A stretch of 64,000 nt of DNA, from contig JAFZSA010000006.1 of NCBI GenBank assembly GCA_017619585.1, positions 1 through 64,000 of the forward strand, in the 5' to 3' direction. The stretch is from Bacteroidaceae bacterium (lineage in GTDB: Bacteria; Bacteroidota; Bacteroidia; Bacteroidales; Bacteroidaceae). Every line of letters starts with the position of its first letter. Position 1 is the first letter of the stretch. A program made the position numbers and the translations under genes. The notes under the pieces are model-generated. The model was not told where the DNA came from. It ran no database searches and was given only the letters and a program-made list of their open reading frames with translations. This document shows, piece by piece, positions 7,409 through 15,899 of the stretch.

Positions 7409-7765
7409 ATGAACAAGGTAATGCTGATAGGTAATGTAGGCAAGGAGCCTGAAGTACGCTACGTGGATGCAGGCGTTTGTGTGGCAAGCGTAAGACTGGC
7501 TACCAAGGAACGTGGCTATAAGCTGCCCAACGGGGGCGAGGTGCCTGACCGCACGGAGTGGCATAACGTTATACTGTGGCGCAAACTGGCCGAGGTGGTG
7601 GAGAAATACGTCCATACGGGCGATAAGCTGTACATAGAGGGACAGATTCATACACGTACATGGGACGACCGCAACGGCATTAAACGTTCTATTACTGAAA
7701 TCTGGGCTGACTCTATGGAGATGCTTACGCCTAAGGCCCAGGATACACCAGAAAATAACGTATAA
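7409..7765 (+). CDS. ssb: single-stranded DNA-binding protein
   Basis: A 118-residue SSB with a single OB fold over about residues 1-105: MNKVMLIGNVG at the start, RTEWHNVILW in the middle and GDKLYIEGQIHTRTWDD in the third strand region are typical. SSB coats unpaired DNA during replication and repair. The C-terminus (ending TPENNV) is short and lacks the acidic DDxxPF-type tip by which most SSBs recruit partner enzymes. Its stop overlaps the next start by one base (TAATG), giving a two-gene operon with gldE, an arrangement conserved in Bacteroidetes, often beside mutY. A consensus promoter lies at 7353-7383. Confidence 0.95.
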   Translation: MNKVMLIGNVGKEPEVRYVDAGVCVASVRLATKERGYKLPNGGEVPDRTEWHNVILWRKLAEVVEKYVHTGDKLYIEGQIHTRTWDDRNGIKRSITEIWADSMEMLTPKAQDTPENNV

Positions 7766-9120
7766 TGGATATAGCGTCGTATTTTCAGGCGCTGGGCGAT
7801 GCCTGCTGCGCCATACACTTTCACGAGCCCACCATGGGCGTGATAGTGGCTTTCTGTCTGGCTATCTTCCTGCTGATGTGCAGCGCCTTTGTGTCTGCCA
7901 GCGAGATTGCCTTCTTTAGCCTAACTCCCTCTGACATCAACGAGGTGGAGGAGGAGAAGCATAAATCCGACAAGAGCATCATGGCGCTGCGTGACGACAG
8001 CGAGCGTCTGTTGGCAAACATCCTTATCTGTAACAATCTGGTTAACATCTCCATCATCACGCTGCTGGACTTTGTGTTTATGAAGGTGATGGACTTTGGC
8101 GGTTCAGACGTGCTGCAGTTTCTGCTGATGACGGTGGTGCTGACTTTCCTGCTGCTGCTCTTTGGCGAGGTGATTCCCAAGATTTACAGTTCGCAGCATA
8201 CGTTGTCTTTCTGCCGTTTTGCTGCTCCCAAGCTATGCAAAATCAGTAAGGTACTGTATCCTCTGAGCAATCTGCTGATTAGAAGTAAAGTTGTAACAAG
8301 ACGCTTTATCCATACTGATACACAAAGCCTTACGGTAGATGATCTGGAGAAGGCAATGGAGTTGACCGACCAGAAGGATATTGCTCAGGAGAGCAGTATG
8401 CTGGAGGGTATCATCCGTTTTGGCGGTGAGATGGCGCGCGAGATTATGACCAGCCGTGTGGACATAGTGGCGCTGGACATAAACACGCCTTTCCCTGAGG
8501 TGATAAAGTGTATTGTGGAGAACAACTACAGCCGCATTCCTGTCTATCAGGGTACGCAGGATAAAATAAAAGGTGTGCTTTACATCAAGGACCTGCTGCC
8601 TCACCTGGGCAAACCGTCAAGCTTCAGATGGCAGAGCCTGATAAGGCCTCCTTACTTTGTGCCTGAGACCAAGATGATAGACGATTTGCTGCGCGACTTC
8701 CAGTCCAACAAGGTGCACATGGCCATCGTGGTGGATGAGTTTGGCGGGACCAGCGGTCTGGTGACAATGGAGGACATCATTGAGGAGATAGTAGGTGAGA
8801 TCAACGATGAGTACGATGATGAGGAGAAACCCTATCAGCGTCTGAACCAGAATACCTACATCTTCGAGGCTAAGATTCTGCTGGCGGACTTCATGAAGCT
8901 CTTCGACCTGGACGATGACTACTTCGAGGAGGTAGAAGGGGAGGCAGACACCCTTGCTGGCCTTCTGCTTGAGATTAAGGGTGAGTTCCCCCAGTTGCAT
9001 GAGAAGATGGCATACAAGGCTTTCTCATTCGAAATCATGGAGATGGATGAGCGCCGCATAGTTAAGGTGAAGGTTATTTTTAAGCCAACCCCCTCCGACT
9101 CCCCGAGGGGAGACAAATGA
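7765..9120 (+). CDS. gldE: GldE-like CNNM/CBS-domain transporter
   Basis: A 451-residue membrane protein of the CNNM/CorC family, called GldE in Bacteroidetes. Hydrophobic segments at about 27-55 and 105-135 belong to the CNNM (DUF21) core with the FGEVIPK motif; two CBS domains span about 215-340 (NYSRIPVYQG and the VVDEFGGTSG signature), followed by a CorC_HlyC domain (about 360-440). CNNM proteins are linked to divalent cation, especially magnesium, export. The gene was named from gliding flavobacteria, but it also occurs in non-gliding Bacteroidales, so a gliding role here is unlikely. It is translationally coupled to ssb. The last codons (PTPSDSPRGDK) are encoded by a GC-rich palindromic repeat. 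Confidence 0.9.
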   Translation: MDIASYFQALGDACCAIHFHEPTMGVIVAFCLAIFLLMCSAFVSASEIAFFSLTPSDINEVEEEKHKSDKSIMALRDDSERLLANILICNNLVNISIITLLDFVFMKVMDFGGSDVLQFLLMTVVLTFLLLLFGEVIPKIYSSQHTLSFCRFAAPKLCKISKVLYPLSNLLIRSKVVTRRFIHTDTQSLTVDDLEKAMELTDQKDIAQESSMLEGIIRFGGEMAREIMTSRVDIVALDINTPFPEVIKCIVENNYSRIPVYQGTQDKIKGVLYIKDLLPHLGKPSSFRWQSLIRPPYFVPETKMIDDLLRDFQSNKVHMAIVVDEFGGTSGLVTMEDIIEEIVGEINDEYDDEEKPYQRLNQNTYIFEAKILLADFMKLFDLDDDYFEEVEGEADTLAGLLLEIKGEFPQLHEKMAYKAFSFEIMEMDERRIVKVKVIFKPTPSDSPRGDK

Positions 9121-9156
9121 TTTCTCCCTCCCTCGGGAGGGTAAGGGGAGGGGTTT
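9085..9156. terminator. paired inverted GC-rich palindromes between gldE and trpA
   Basis: Two inverted copies of an AACCCCTCC-N-CTCCC-GA-GGGAG element face each other (about 9086-9114 and 9122-9157), each itself palindromic. They cover the end of gldE and abut the stop of convergent trpA. The T-run after the right copy suits termination of gldE transcription; a bidirectional role is likely. Confidence 0.65.
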
Positions 9157-9932
9157 TATTGTTTCAGCGCTGATAATAAAGCGGAAACGGCTTGCTGAGG
9201 GTCTTGCAGCTGGTCTAACAAGGTGACGAACTTACTGCCTATGATGGCACCGGCGGCATTGCGCTGGGCACTCTCAAGGGTCTGCTTGTTGCTGATACCA
9301 AAGCCTATCATGCGGGGATGCTTCAGTCCCATCTGGTTGACTTTGTTGAAGTAAGCCTGCTTGGCCTCATCAAACTCTTTCTGTGCACCTGTTGTGGCAG
9401 CTGAGCTGACCATATAGATGAAGCCGTCTGTATTATCATCGATGAAACGGATACGCTCGTCGGAAGTCTCGGGTGTGATAAGCATGATGATGCGGATATC
9501 ATACTTGTCGGCAATGGGCTTTACCTCCTCCATATAGTCGCGGAAGGGCAGGTCGGGGATGATAACACCATCTACGTCAGCCTCCTTACAGTTGCTGAAG
9601 AATGTCTCGTAACCCATCTGGTAAATGGGGTTCATGTAACCCATCAGTATGAGGGGCAGCTTAACGCCTTCCTTTCTGACCTCGGTAATCTGGGCAAAGA
9701 GCTTGCGCAGGGTCATGCCGTTGCGTAGTGCCTTGGTAGCTGCATCCTGAATGACAGGACCGTCTGCCATGGGGTCACTGAAGGGAATGCCCACTTCAAT
9801 GAAGTCAATGCCGTTCTTCTCTATTGCCTTGATAATACTGCCTGTACTCTCTAATGTAGGATGACCAGCGCAGAAATATAATGAAAGGAGACCTGAGTTC
9901 TTCTCCTGAAAAAGCTTGTTGATTCTATTCAT
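9156..9932 (-). CDS. trpA: tryptophan synthase alpha subunit
   Basis: The 258-residue TIM-barrel subunit cleaves indole-3-glycerol phosphate to indole, which passes to TrpB. The catalytic glutamate lies in FIEVGIPFSDPMADGP and the catalytic aspartate in VDGVIIPDLPF; a phosphate-binding GFGIS segment follows. I chose ATG 9932 (MNRINKLFQEK), which fits Bacteroidales homologues; a TTG at 9947 inside the upstream repeat array would add five residues. It is the last gene of the trp operon and converges on gldE. The 71 bp before its start consist almost entirely of heptamer repeats. Confidence 0.97.
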   Translation of the reverse strand: MNRINKLFQEKNSGLLSLYFCAGHPTLESTGSIIKAIEKNGIDFIEVGIPFSDPMADGPVIQDAATKALRNGMTLRKLFAQITEVRKEGVKLPLILMGYMNPIYQMGYETFFSNCKEADVDGVIIPDLPFRDYMEEVKPIADKYDIRIIMLITPETSDERIRFIDDNTDGFIYMVSSAATTGAQKEFDEAKQAYFNKVNQMGLKHPRMIGFGISNKQTLESAQRNAAGAIIGSKFVTLLDQLQDPQQAVSALLSALKQ

Positions 9933-9940
9933 CTTATATA

Positions 9941-10030
9941 AATTCAAAAATCAAAAATCAAAATTCAAAATTTATAATTCATAGTTCATATTTCATAGTT
10001 TCGCTAACCGCTAACCTCTAACCGCTAACC
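9941..10030. repeat. heptamer array between trpF and trpA
   Basis: Read on the minus strand, four GGTTAGC-type units are followed by GAACTAT-type units (one with an extra base) and then GAATTTT/GATTTTT-type units, almost all exactly 7 bp. The array carries the trpF stop codon at its start and ends a few bases before the trpA ATG. Confidence 0.85.
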
Positions 10031-10665
10031 AAATCCCCCTCGCCTTTGGAGAGGGTTGGGGAGAGGCTTTTTGTGAACTTGGCCAATGCTTCCGTGTCTT
10101 TTAGGGCGGGGGAAGTTTCGAAGCGCGAGTTGAGATCTATGCCTACCCATCGTGGGTGACGCCATCGTCTGACTTTCTCCTCATCACCCGGACCTATGCC
10201 GCCAGAGAGTAGGAAAGGGGTGTTACCCTTGTAGTGCTGCAGGATGTCCCAGTTGAACTGCTCGCCACTACCTCCTACACACTTGCATTTGGTGTCGAAG
10301 AGGAAGATGGTAGCAACATCCTCATATTGGGTGGTGTTGGCAAGGTCGGCCGCATCGCTGACGCTGAAAGCCTTGATAATTGGCAATCCTGTGCGCTCTT
10401 TTATGGTGCGGCAGAAGTCGGCAGATTCTCCTCCGTGCAGTTGTATGGCTCCCAACCCAAAGGCCTTTACCTTTTCTATTACATATTCTGCCGTGGGATT
10501 GACAAAGACGCCAACCCTTGTGCATTGGGGCAGGTATTCTGGTACTGCGGTGACATTACGCTTAGAGCCCTCCCAGAAGATGAATCCCATCATATCCGGG
10601 TGGACGGCTTCCTCAACAGCGCGTATGTTTTCGGGCTCGCGCATACCACAGACCTTTATTTTCAA
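10018..10665 (-). CDS. trpF: phosphoribosylanthranilate isomerase
   Basis: TrpF isomerises phosphoribosylanthranilate to the ribulose form in tryptophan synthesis. The start KIKVCGMRE carries the catalytic cysteine; the catalytic aspartate is in IFLFDTK, and a LLSGGIGPGD phosphate site and GIDLNSRFE end segment follow. The only plausible start is TTG at 10665, which belongs to a heptamer unit and directly follows an in-frame TGA two codons upstream. The C-terminus after about residue 200 (SLSPTLSKGEGDLVSG) is not typical of the family: it is read through a GC-rich palindrome and the GGTTAGC heptamers, which supply the TAG stop. The enzyme core is intact, so it should be active. Confidence 0.93.
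   Translation of the reverse strand: MKIKVCGMREPENIRAVEEAVHPDMMGFIFWEGSKRNVTAVPEYLPQCTRVGVFVNPTAEYVIEKVKAFGLGAIQLHGGESADFCRTIKERTGLPIIKAFSVSDAADLANTTQYEDVATIFLFDTKCKCVGGSGEQFNWDILQHYKGNTPFLLSGGIGPGDEEKVRRWRHPRWVGIDLNSRFETSPALKDTEALAKFTKSLSPTLSKGEGDLVSG
10031..10072. repeat. GC-rich palindromic (REP-like) element in the 3' end of trpF
   Basis: On the minus strand the sequence CCTCTCCCCAACCCTCTCC is followed by AAAGGCGAGGGGGA. It encodes the atypical C-terminal tail of TrpF. Related elements end gldE and trpC and lie inside mfd. Confidence 0.7.
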
Positions 10666-10741
10666 AATTCAAAATTCAAAATTCATAGTTCATAGTTCAT
10701 AGAGCATAGTGCATAGTTGCGCTAACCACTAACCACTAACC
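10662..10741. repeat. heptamer array between trpC and trpF
   Basis: On the minus strand the order is GGTTAGT, GGTTAGT, GGTTAGC, then CAACTAT, GCACTAT, GCTCTAT, GAACTAT, GAACTAT, then three GAATTTT units, then the trpF frame. The first units carry the trpC stop codon, the last unit the trpF TTG start. The layout mirrors the trpF-trpA array. Confidence 0.9.
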
Positions 10742-11558
10742 TGGTTCTCCCCCTAGAGGGGGAGTTAGAGAGGGACCTTATGAACTCTCCAAGCGCCTGA
10801 CCTGGGTTGGGTTGCTTCATGAAGTGTTCGCCCATCAGGAAGCCGCGGTAGCCTGCCTGACGGAGCAGCTTGATGGTGTCGGGGTTGCCAATGCCGCTCT
10901 CGCTGACCTTCACCTTATCCTCTGGAAGGCGTGCAATCATATTGAAGGAGTTCTGCACATCAGTATGGAAAGTGCCCAGATTGCGGTTATTGATGCCCAG
11001 CATATCTACATCCAGCTCGGCATAATCCAGTTCCTCCAGTGAATGCATCTCTAACAGCACCTCCAGCTTCAGTTCGTGAGCAAGGGCTGCCAATGACTTT
11101 ACTTCCTGCTTCTTCAGGTCGGCAGCAATGAGCAGTACTGCATCAGCTCCAATCTGACGTGCCTGAAAGAGCTGGTATTCATCTATAATGAAATCCTTGC
11201 GCAGGATGGGGATGTTCACCAAGGGGCGTGCCGTCTTGACAAACTCCATGCTGCCGCCAAAGTACTGCTCGTCTGTGAGGATGCTCAGTGCAGCGGCTCC
11301 GTTCTGCTGGTAGGATGGGGGGATCACTTCGGGCTTGCCCTCTTCCTTTATCCAACCCTTGGAAGGGCTCTCGCGCTTGAACTCGGCAATGATGCCGTGT
11401 GCATCCTGGCTAAGCGCCTGAGACATGCTGCGAGCCTCTACACCCTCTGCCATCATCTTCTCTACAATGGCGTAAAGCTGGCGTGCTGGCACTTGCTCTT
11501 TCTGCTCAGCTACCTCAATGCGTTTGTGGGCTACTATTTCTTCTAATATATCTTTCAT
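10722..11558 (-). CDS. trpC: indole-3-glycerol phosphate synthase
   Basis: A TIM-barrel enzyme closing the indole ring from the TrpF product. EFKRESPSKG (catalytic lysine region), LRKDFIIDEYQ, the LLEMHSLEE segment and VSESGIGNPD follow the family order. The ATG at 11558 (MKDILEEIVAHKR) is standard. At 278 residues it is about 18-20 residues longer than usual: the tail SNSPSRGRTRLVVSG is translated from a GC-rich palindrome (about 10743-10778) and GGTTAGT heptamers, which provide the TAG. The enzyme body is intact. It follows trpD after a repeat-filled 67 bp gap. Confidence 0.96.
   Translation of the reverse strand: MKDILEEIVAHKRIEVAEQKEQVPARQLYAIVEKMMAEGVEARSMSQALSQDAHGIIAEFKRESPSKGWIKEEGKPEVIPPSYQQNGAAALSILTDEQYFGGSMEFVKTARPLVNIPILRKDFIIDEYQLFQARQIGADAVLLIAADLKKQEVKSLAALAHELKLEVLLEMHSLEELDYAELDVDMLGINNRNLGTFHTDVQNSFNMIARLPEDKVKVSESGIGNPDTIKLLRQAGYRGFLMGEHFMKQPNPGQALGEFIRSLSNSPSRGRTRLVVSG
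10743..10778. repeat. GC-rich palindromic (REP-like) element in the 3' end of trpC
   Basis: CTCCCCCTCTAGGGGGAG forms a near-perfect hairpin, preceded on the coding strand by CCCTCTCTAA, as in the elements ending gldE and trpF. It encodes the extra TrpC tail. Confidence 0.7.
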
Positions 11559-11560
11559 TT

Positions 11561-11621
11561 CAACGTAAACGATAACGTAAACGTAAACTATTTCGCTAAC
11601 CGCTAACCCTTAACCGCTAAC
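11561..11621. repeat. heptamer and hexamer array between trpD and trpC
   Basis: On the minus strand four heptamers (GGTTAGC, GGTTAAG, GGTTAGC, GGTTAGC) are followed by hexamers GTTTAC, GTTTAC, GTTATC, GTTTAC. The same GTAAAC hexamers occur upstream of ssb at 7039-7056. Confidence 0.85.
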
Positions 11622-11625
11622 CGAT

Positions 11626-12621
11626 CTATGAATTTATCTCCACAAATTTCTTGAAACACTCCAGGGCTTTGCCGCTCTCCAAGGAATCGCGTGCCTTGCT
11701 GATGGTCTCTGAGATGGTGAGACCTTCTTCCATCAGGCTGATGCCACAGGCAGCGTTGGCAAGGATAACGTTCTTCTGTGCCTCGGTACATTTGTTCTGG
11801 AGCACATTGTCGAAGATCTGCATGGCCTCTTCTGCTGTATTGCCACCATAGATATCAGAGGGCTTGACATACTTCAGTCCCATATCAATGGGGGTATAGA
11901 CCTTCTCATAGTATTTGGTGTTGATCTTGAATCCGCTGGTCAGTGAAATCTCATCATATCCGTCGTAGCTGGTTACAACGCCGTAGTTGTCTCCAATTTT
12001 CTGGTGAATATTGGTGTAGAGGCGCTGCTGGCTCTGGTTGGCTGTTCCGTGCAATGAGTTCTTGGGGTTGCAGGGATTAACCAGAGGGCCTATGAGGTTG
12101 AAGCAGGTAGGAATGCCCAATGCCTTGCGGATAGGACCTACGAACTTCATTCCGTAAGCAAAGAGGGGAGCATGCAGGTAGCAGATGTTAGCCTCGTCCA
12201 AAGAACGGCGCAGGACGTCTATGTTGTCTGTGAACTTAACGCCGTGACCTGCCAACACATTGCTGGCTCCGCTGATGCTGGTGCTGCCTCCATTGCCGTG
12301 CTTGGTAACCTTGTATCCAGCTCCTGCAATGACAAAGGCTGAACAGGTGCTGATGTTAAAGGAGTTCTTTCCGTCTCCGCCTGTTCCTACAATATCCAGC
12401 GTGTTATAGTCGTCCAGATTGACTTTCTTGCCTGTCTCCAGCAAGCCGTCGCGGAATCCCAACATCTCATCTACCGTAACGCCTCTTGACTGAAGGGCCA
12501 TCAGCAGGGCTGCTATCTGGTAATCGTTGAACTTCTGCTCTGTTATGCCCAGCATAATGTTGTGTGTATCCTCGCGGGTGAGGGTAGCACCTTCTATCAG
12601 TTGTGAAAGATACTTCTTCAT
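11626..12621 (-). CDS. trpD: anthranilate phosphoribosyltransferase
   Basis: A 331-residue enzyme joining anthranilate to PRPP. The PRPP-binding GTGGDGKNSFNIST motif (about residues 78-91) and KHGNGGSTSISG (about 107-118) are intact, and a FNLIGPLVNP segment follows. It is a stand-alone TrpD, not fused to TrpG. Its ATG overlaps the trpG stop by one base (TAATG), so translation is coupled. The stop TAG lies at the start of a heptamer array. Confidence 0.97.
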   Translation of the reverse strand: MKKYLSQLIEGATLTREDTHNIMLGITEQKFNDYQIAALLMALQSRGVTVDEMLGFRDGLLETGKKVNLDDYNTLDIVGTGGDGKNSFNISTCSAFVIAGAGYKVTKHGNGGSTSISGASNVLAGHGVKFTDNIDVLRRSLDEANICYLHAPLFAYGMKFVGPIRKALGIPTCFNLIGPLVNPCNPKNSLHGTANQSQQRLYTNIHQKIGDNYGVVTSYDGYDEISLTSGFKINTKYYEKVYTPIDMGLKYVKPSDIYGGNTAEEAMQIFDNVLQNKCTEAQKNVILANAACGISLMEEGLTISETISKARDSLESGKALECFKKFVEINS

Positions 12622-13184
12622 TAGTGTTCTAGCCAGTTTTTGATGATGTTTTTTCCTACTTTGGTTAATACGCTCTCAGGGTGATACTGGATGCCGCGTA
12701 TGTCATATTCGCGATGACGGAGCGACATGATATAACCCTCGGGGCTGGTGCTTGTAACTTCCAGACAGGCAGGGAAACCGTCGGTGTCCACTACCCATGA
12801 GTGGTAACGTCCTACCTCGATGGTCTTGTCCAAGCCGGTAAAGATATAATCTTCGGCACATATATTGGCAGGCGTGGCAACACCATGAAAGACGCTGCTC
12901 AGATTGGTGAGCTTGCCCCCGAAGAATTCTCCTATTGCTTGATGGCCTAGACAAACACCCAGGATGGGCTTCTTGCCTGCGTATTCCTTGATAACATCCA
13001 ACAGCAATCCTGCCTCGCAAGGGATGCCAGGACCGGGTGAGAGGATGATCTTGTCAAATTGTTGAAGTTCAGAGAGCTGGAACTTGTCGTTTCTAAAAAC
13101 GGTAACCTCAGCCCCCAATTCCTTTACCAAATGTGAAAGGTTATAGGTGAAGGAATCATAATTGTCTATGATAACTACTTTCAT
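12621..13184 (-). CDS. trpG: anthranilate synthase glutamine amidotransferase subunit
   Basis: A 187-residue class I amidotransferase that feeds ammonia to TrpE. The catalytic cysteine is in GVCLGHQAIGEFFGG and the His-Glu pair in QYHPESVLT; an oxyanion-hole SPGPGIP motif precedes. It overlaps trpE by four bases (ATGA) and trpD by one, so the three are translationally coupled. Such subunits may also serve folate synthesis, but the position inside the trp operon points to tryptophan. Confidence 0.97.
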   Translation of the reverse strand: MKVVIIDNYDSFTYNLSHLVKELGAEVTVFRNDKFQLSELQQFDKIILSPGPGIPCEAGLLLDVIKEYAGKKPILGVCLGHQAIGEFFGGKLTNLSSVFHGVATPANICAEDYIFTGLDKTIEVGRYHSWVVDTDGFPACLEVTSTSPEGYIMSLRHREYDIRGIQYHPESVLTKVGKNIIKNWLEH

Positions 13185-14581
13185 AACTTTCCTGCAATTT
13201 CTATGGCCTTACGTAAGGCACCCAGTTTGTTGTTGACCTCCTGTAGCTCGTACTCTACATCGCTCTTGGCTACAATACCACCTCCGGCCTGGAACCACAG
13301 TTCGTTGTTACGGCTCACGAAGGTACGGATGGTGATAGCCTGATTCAGGCTCTTGTTGAATCCGATGAAGCCTATACAGCCTCCGTATGCACCACGGTTG
13401 TGAGGCTCGTACTTGCTTATCAGCTGCATAGCCATGACCTTGGGCGCTCCGGACAAGGTGCCGGCAGGGAAGGTGTCAATAAATGCCTGAATAGAATCTG
13501 CGCCCTCGTCCAACTCGCCGCTGACACGACTGACCAGATGAATGACGTGACTGTAGAACTGCATGTCCTTGTAGAAATCAACCTTCACGTTGTGACAGTT
13601 ACGGCTTAGGTCGTTACGTGCCAGGTCAACCAGCATTACGTGCTCGGCATTCTCCTTGGGATCGTTACGCAGATACTCGGCATTCTTACGGTCTGTCTCG
13701 GCATCACCTGTACGCTTGGTTGTTCCTGCGATGGGATCTATATAAGCACGGCGTCCCTCAATACGGCAATGCGTCTCAGGACTTGAACCGAAGATGCGGA
13801 AGCCTCCGAAGTCGAAGTAGAATAGGTACGGACTGGGGTTGATGCTACGCAAAGCCCGATAAAGCTTGAAGTCGTCGCCCTCGTAACGTTGCTTGAAACG
13901 ACGTGAGAGTACAATCTGGAACACGTCACCTCTTAAGCAATGAGCAATGCCACGACGAATATTCTCGCGATGCTCATCATCAGTAAGCGTACTCCAGAAA
14001 TCCCCAACGGGACGGAAATCGTATGTCTGGTAAGGACGGTTGTTGACATCACGCTCCAGTACATCCAAATCATCCTCTTCGCCATCAGCCAGCATTTCTA
14101 TGAGCGTAAGCTCGTTGCGGAAGTGGTCGAAGACAATGACATCCTTGTATAATATATAAATAAGGTCGGGTGCGTCGTTCCGGGACTGCGTCTCGTCCTT
14201 CACGTTGATATTCTCGAAGTAACGGACAGCGTTGAACGAGGTATAACCATACAAGCCGCAATAGTTACTGTCTGGTCCTGTGATGTTGAATGAACCTATA
14301 AACTGATTGATGAGGTCGGCGGATGTAAATGATTCGCTGACAGGTGTTTGTGTTATATTCCCGTCGGGATATTTACAAATTCCCATACCATGTTCTATGC
14401 TGACACTTCCTATGGGATGAACGGCAATGAATGACTTGGCATTCTCGCCACCATGATAGTCAGAACTCTCCATCAGGGCACTCTGGGGATAGGCATCCCT
14501 CAGTTTGAGGTAAGCGCTGACGGGCGTTATCAGGTCGCCAAGAATCTTCCGGCTGGCCGTATGGTAATTATATTGCGTCAT
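13181..14581 (-). CDS. trpE: anthranilate synthase component I
   Basis: The subunit turns chorismate plus ammonia into anthranilate. Choosing ATG 14581 (MTQYNYHT) gives 466 residues and a 14 bp overlap with trpB; an upstream in-frame start would add 26 unrelated residues inside trpB. The N-terminal [10 protein letters not shown] segment corresponds to the LLES feedback site where tryptophan binds, so feedback inhibition is expected. Chorismate-binding motifs are visible: [32 protein letters not shown] and the GGCIGF segment. Gene order trpB-E-G-D-C-F-A is typical for Bacteroidales. Confidence 0.97.
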   Translation of the reverse strand: MTQYNYHTASRKILGDLITPVSAYLKLRDAYPQSALMESSDYHGGENAKSFIAVHPIGSVSIEHGMGICKYPDGNITQTPVSESFTSADLINQFIGSFNITGPDSNYCGLYGYTSFNAVRYFENINVKDETQSRNDAPDLIYILYKDVIVFDHFRNELTLIEMLADGEEDDLDVLERDVNNRPYQTYDFRPVGDFWSTLTDDEHRENIRRGIAHCLRGDVFQIVLSRRFKQRYEGDDFKLYRALRSINPSPYLFYFDFGGFRIFGSSPETHCRIEGRRAYIDPIAGTTKRTGDAETDRKNAEYLRNDPKENAEHVMLVDLARNDLSRNCHNVKVDFYKDMQFYSHVIHLVSRVSGELDEGADSIQAFIDTFPAGTLSGAPKVMAMQLISKYEPHNRGAYGGCIGFIGFNKSLNQAITIRTFVSRNNELWFQAGGGIVAKSDVEYELQEVNNKLGALRKAIEIAGKL

Positions 14582-15770
14582 AGTCAATCTCGTCTTTATG
14601 GGATAGATATGTAGACAGGTCTTTGTCGCCGCGTCCGCTGACGGTAAGAACCACCACATCCTCCTTCTTGAACTTCATCTTGGGCAGAATGGCCAAGGCA
14701 TGGCTGCTCTCGAGTGCAGGGATGATGCCTTCCAGACGTGTCAGCTCGAAGGCTGCCTGCAGCGCCTCCTTGTCATCAATAGAAAAGACTTTGGCACGAC
14801 CAGTCTCGTACAGGTTGCAATGCATAGGTCCTGTGCCAGGATAATCCAGTCCGGCGCTGATGCTATAGGGCTCTATGATCTGTCCGTCCTCGGTCTGCAT
14901 AACCTTGATACGACTGCCATGCAGAATGCCAACGCTTCCTACATGTAGTGAGGCAGCTGTCTTCTCGGTATCCTTGCCCATTCCTCCGGCTTCGCCTAAT
15001 ACAAGTTTTACGCGTTCGTCATCCAGATAATGGTAGATGGTACCTGCAGCATTGCTTCCTCCGCCTACGCAGGCAATCAGATAATCAGGGTATTCACGTC
15101 CGATCTTCTCCTTCAGCTGGAATTTTATTTCCTGGCTGATTACACTTTGAAGTTTGGCAACCATCTCTGGGTAGGGGTGAGGCCCTACGGTACTGCCTAT
15201 GATGTAGAATGTGTCTGAGGGATGGCAGCACCAGTCGCGAATGGCTTCGTTGGTGGCATCCTTCAGCGTCTTGTTTCCGCTCTGAACAGGGAACACTTCG
15301 GCACCCAGCATACGCATGCGCTCTACGTTGACGTGCTGACGTTCAACATCCAGGGCACCCATATAAACGCGGCAAGGCATATTCATGAGGGCACAGACGG
15401 TTGCTGTTGCCACACCATGCTGTCCGGCTCCTGTCTCGGCAATGATACGCTTCTTACCCATTCTGCGGGCAAGAAGAATCTGACCAATGGCGTTGTTAAT
15501 CTTGTGGGCTCCTGTATGGTTCAGGTCTTCACGCTTCAGGTACAGCTGACAGCCGTATTTCTCGCTCATACGACGGGCGTAATAGAGTGGAGAAGGGCGA
15601 CCGACATAGTCGCGCAGCAACTGATAATACTCCTTTAGGAATTCCTCGCTCTCAATGATAGAGAGGTACTGGGCTTTCAGGTCTTCTACCGTTTTGTATA
15701 ATATCTCAGGGATATATGCACCACCGTATTGACCGTAAAAGCCTTCGTCATTAACCTTGAATGATTTCAT
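14568..15770 (-). CDS. trpB: tryptophan synthase beta subunit
   Basis: A 400-residue PLP enzyme joining indole and serine. The PLP lysine lies in [15 protein letters not shown], the phosphate loop in [11 protein letters not shown], and KREDL and GRGDKD segments are conserved. It is the first gene of the trp operon: a consensus promoter lies at 15800-15830, about 20 nt of leader precede the ATG, and no leader peptide or attenuator is visible. It overlaps trpE by 14 bp. Control is therefore probably at initiation or by TrpE feedback. Confidence 0.98.
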   Translation of the reverse strand: MKSFKVNDEGFYGQYGGAYIPEILYKTVEDLKAQYLSIIESEEFLKEYYQLLRDYVGRPSPLYYARRMSEKYGCQLYLKREDLNHTGAHKINNAIGQILLARRMGKKRIIAETGAGQHGVATATVCALMNMPCRVYMGALDVERQHVNVERMRMLGAEVFPVQSGNKTLKDATNEAIRDWCCHPSDTFYIIGSTVGPHPYPEMVAKLQSVISQEIKFQLKEKIGREYPDYLIACVGGGSNAAGTIYHYLDDERVKLVLGEAGGMGKDTEKTAASLHVGSVGILHGSRIKVMQTEDGQIIEPYSISAGLDYPGTGPMHCNLYETGRAKVFSIDDKEALQAAFELTRLEGIIPALESSHALAILPKMKFKKEDVVVLTVSGRGDKDLSTYLSHKDEIDYDAI

Positions 15771-15799
15771 CTTTTACCTTATATACATGAATACCGATG

Positions 15800-15830
15800 C
15801 AAAGTTAATGCAATTTATTTTGATAGCAAA
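15800..15830 (-). promoter_or_regulatory. trp operon promoter
   Basis: Minus-strand -7 element TAACTTTG (15800-15807) and -33 TTTG (15827-15830) with 19 bp between them. The transcript would start near 15793, leaving about 22 nt before the trpB ATG. Confidence 0.8.
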
Positions 15831-15845
15831 TATAATGTAATCAAA

Positions 15846-15885
15846 AATGGCTGAAATCTTGTGATTTGCGCAAGAATCAGCCAAT
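15846..15885 (-). terminator. terminator of the 15900-16406 gene
   Basis: GGCTGA-N-ATCTTG pairs across a short loop with CAAGA-N-TCAGCC (15850-15883), and on the minus strand TTTTTG follows. It separates the secreted-protein gene from the trp promoter. Confidence 0.75.
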
Positions 15886-15899
15886 TTTGTATCAAACTG

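Noticed and set aside
7765..9120. GldE as evidence that the organism glides
   Set aside because: gldE beside ssb is widespread in non-gliding Bacteroidales and no other gld genes are present here.
9941..10030. Attenuator or riboswitch between trpF and trpA
   Set aside because: The sequence is a simple heptamer array without stable conserved folding or Trp codons.
14582..14659. Longer trpE from 14659
   Set aside because: It lies inside trpB and adds residues unlike TrpE; ATG 14581 gives the normal family start.
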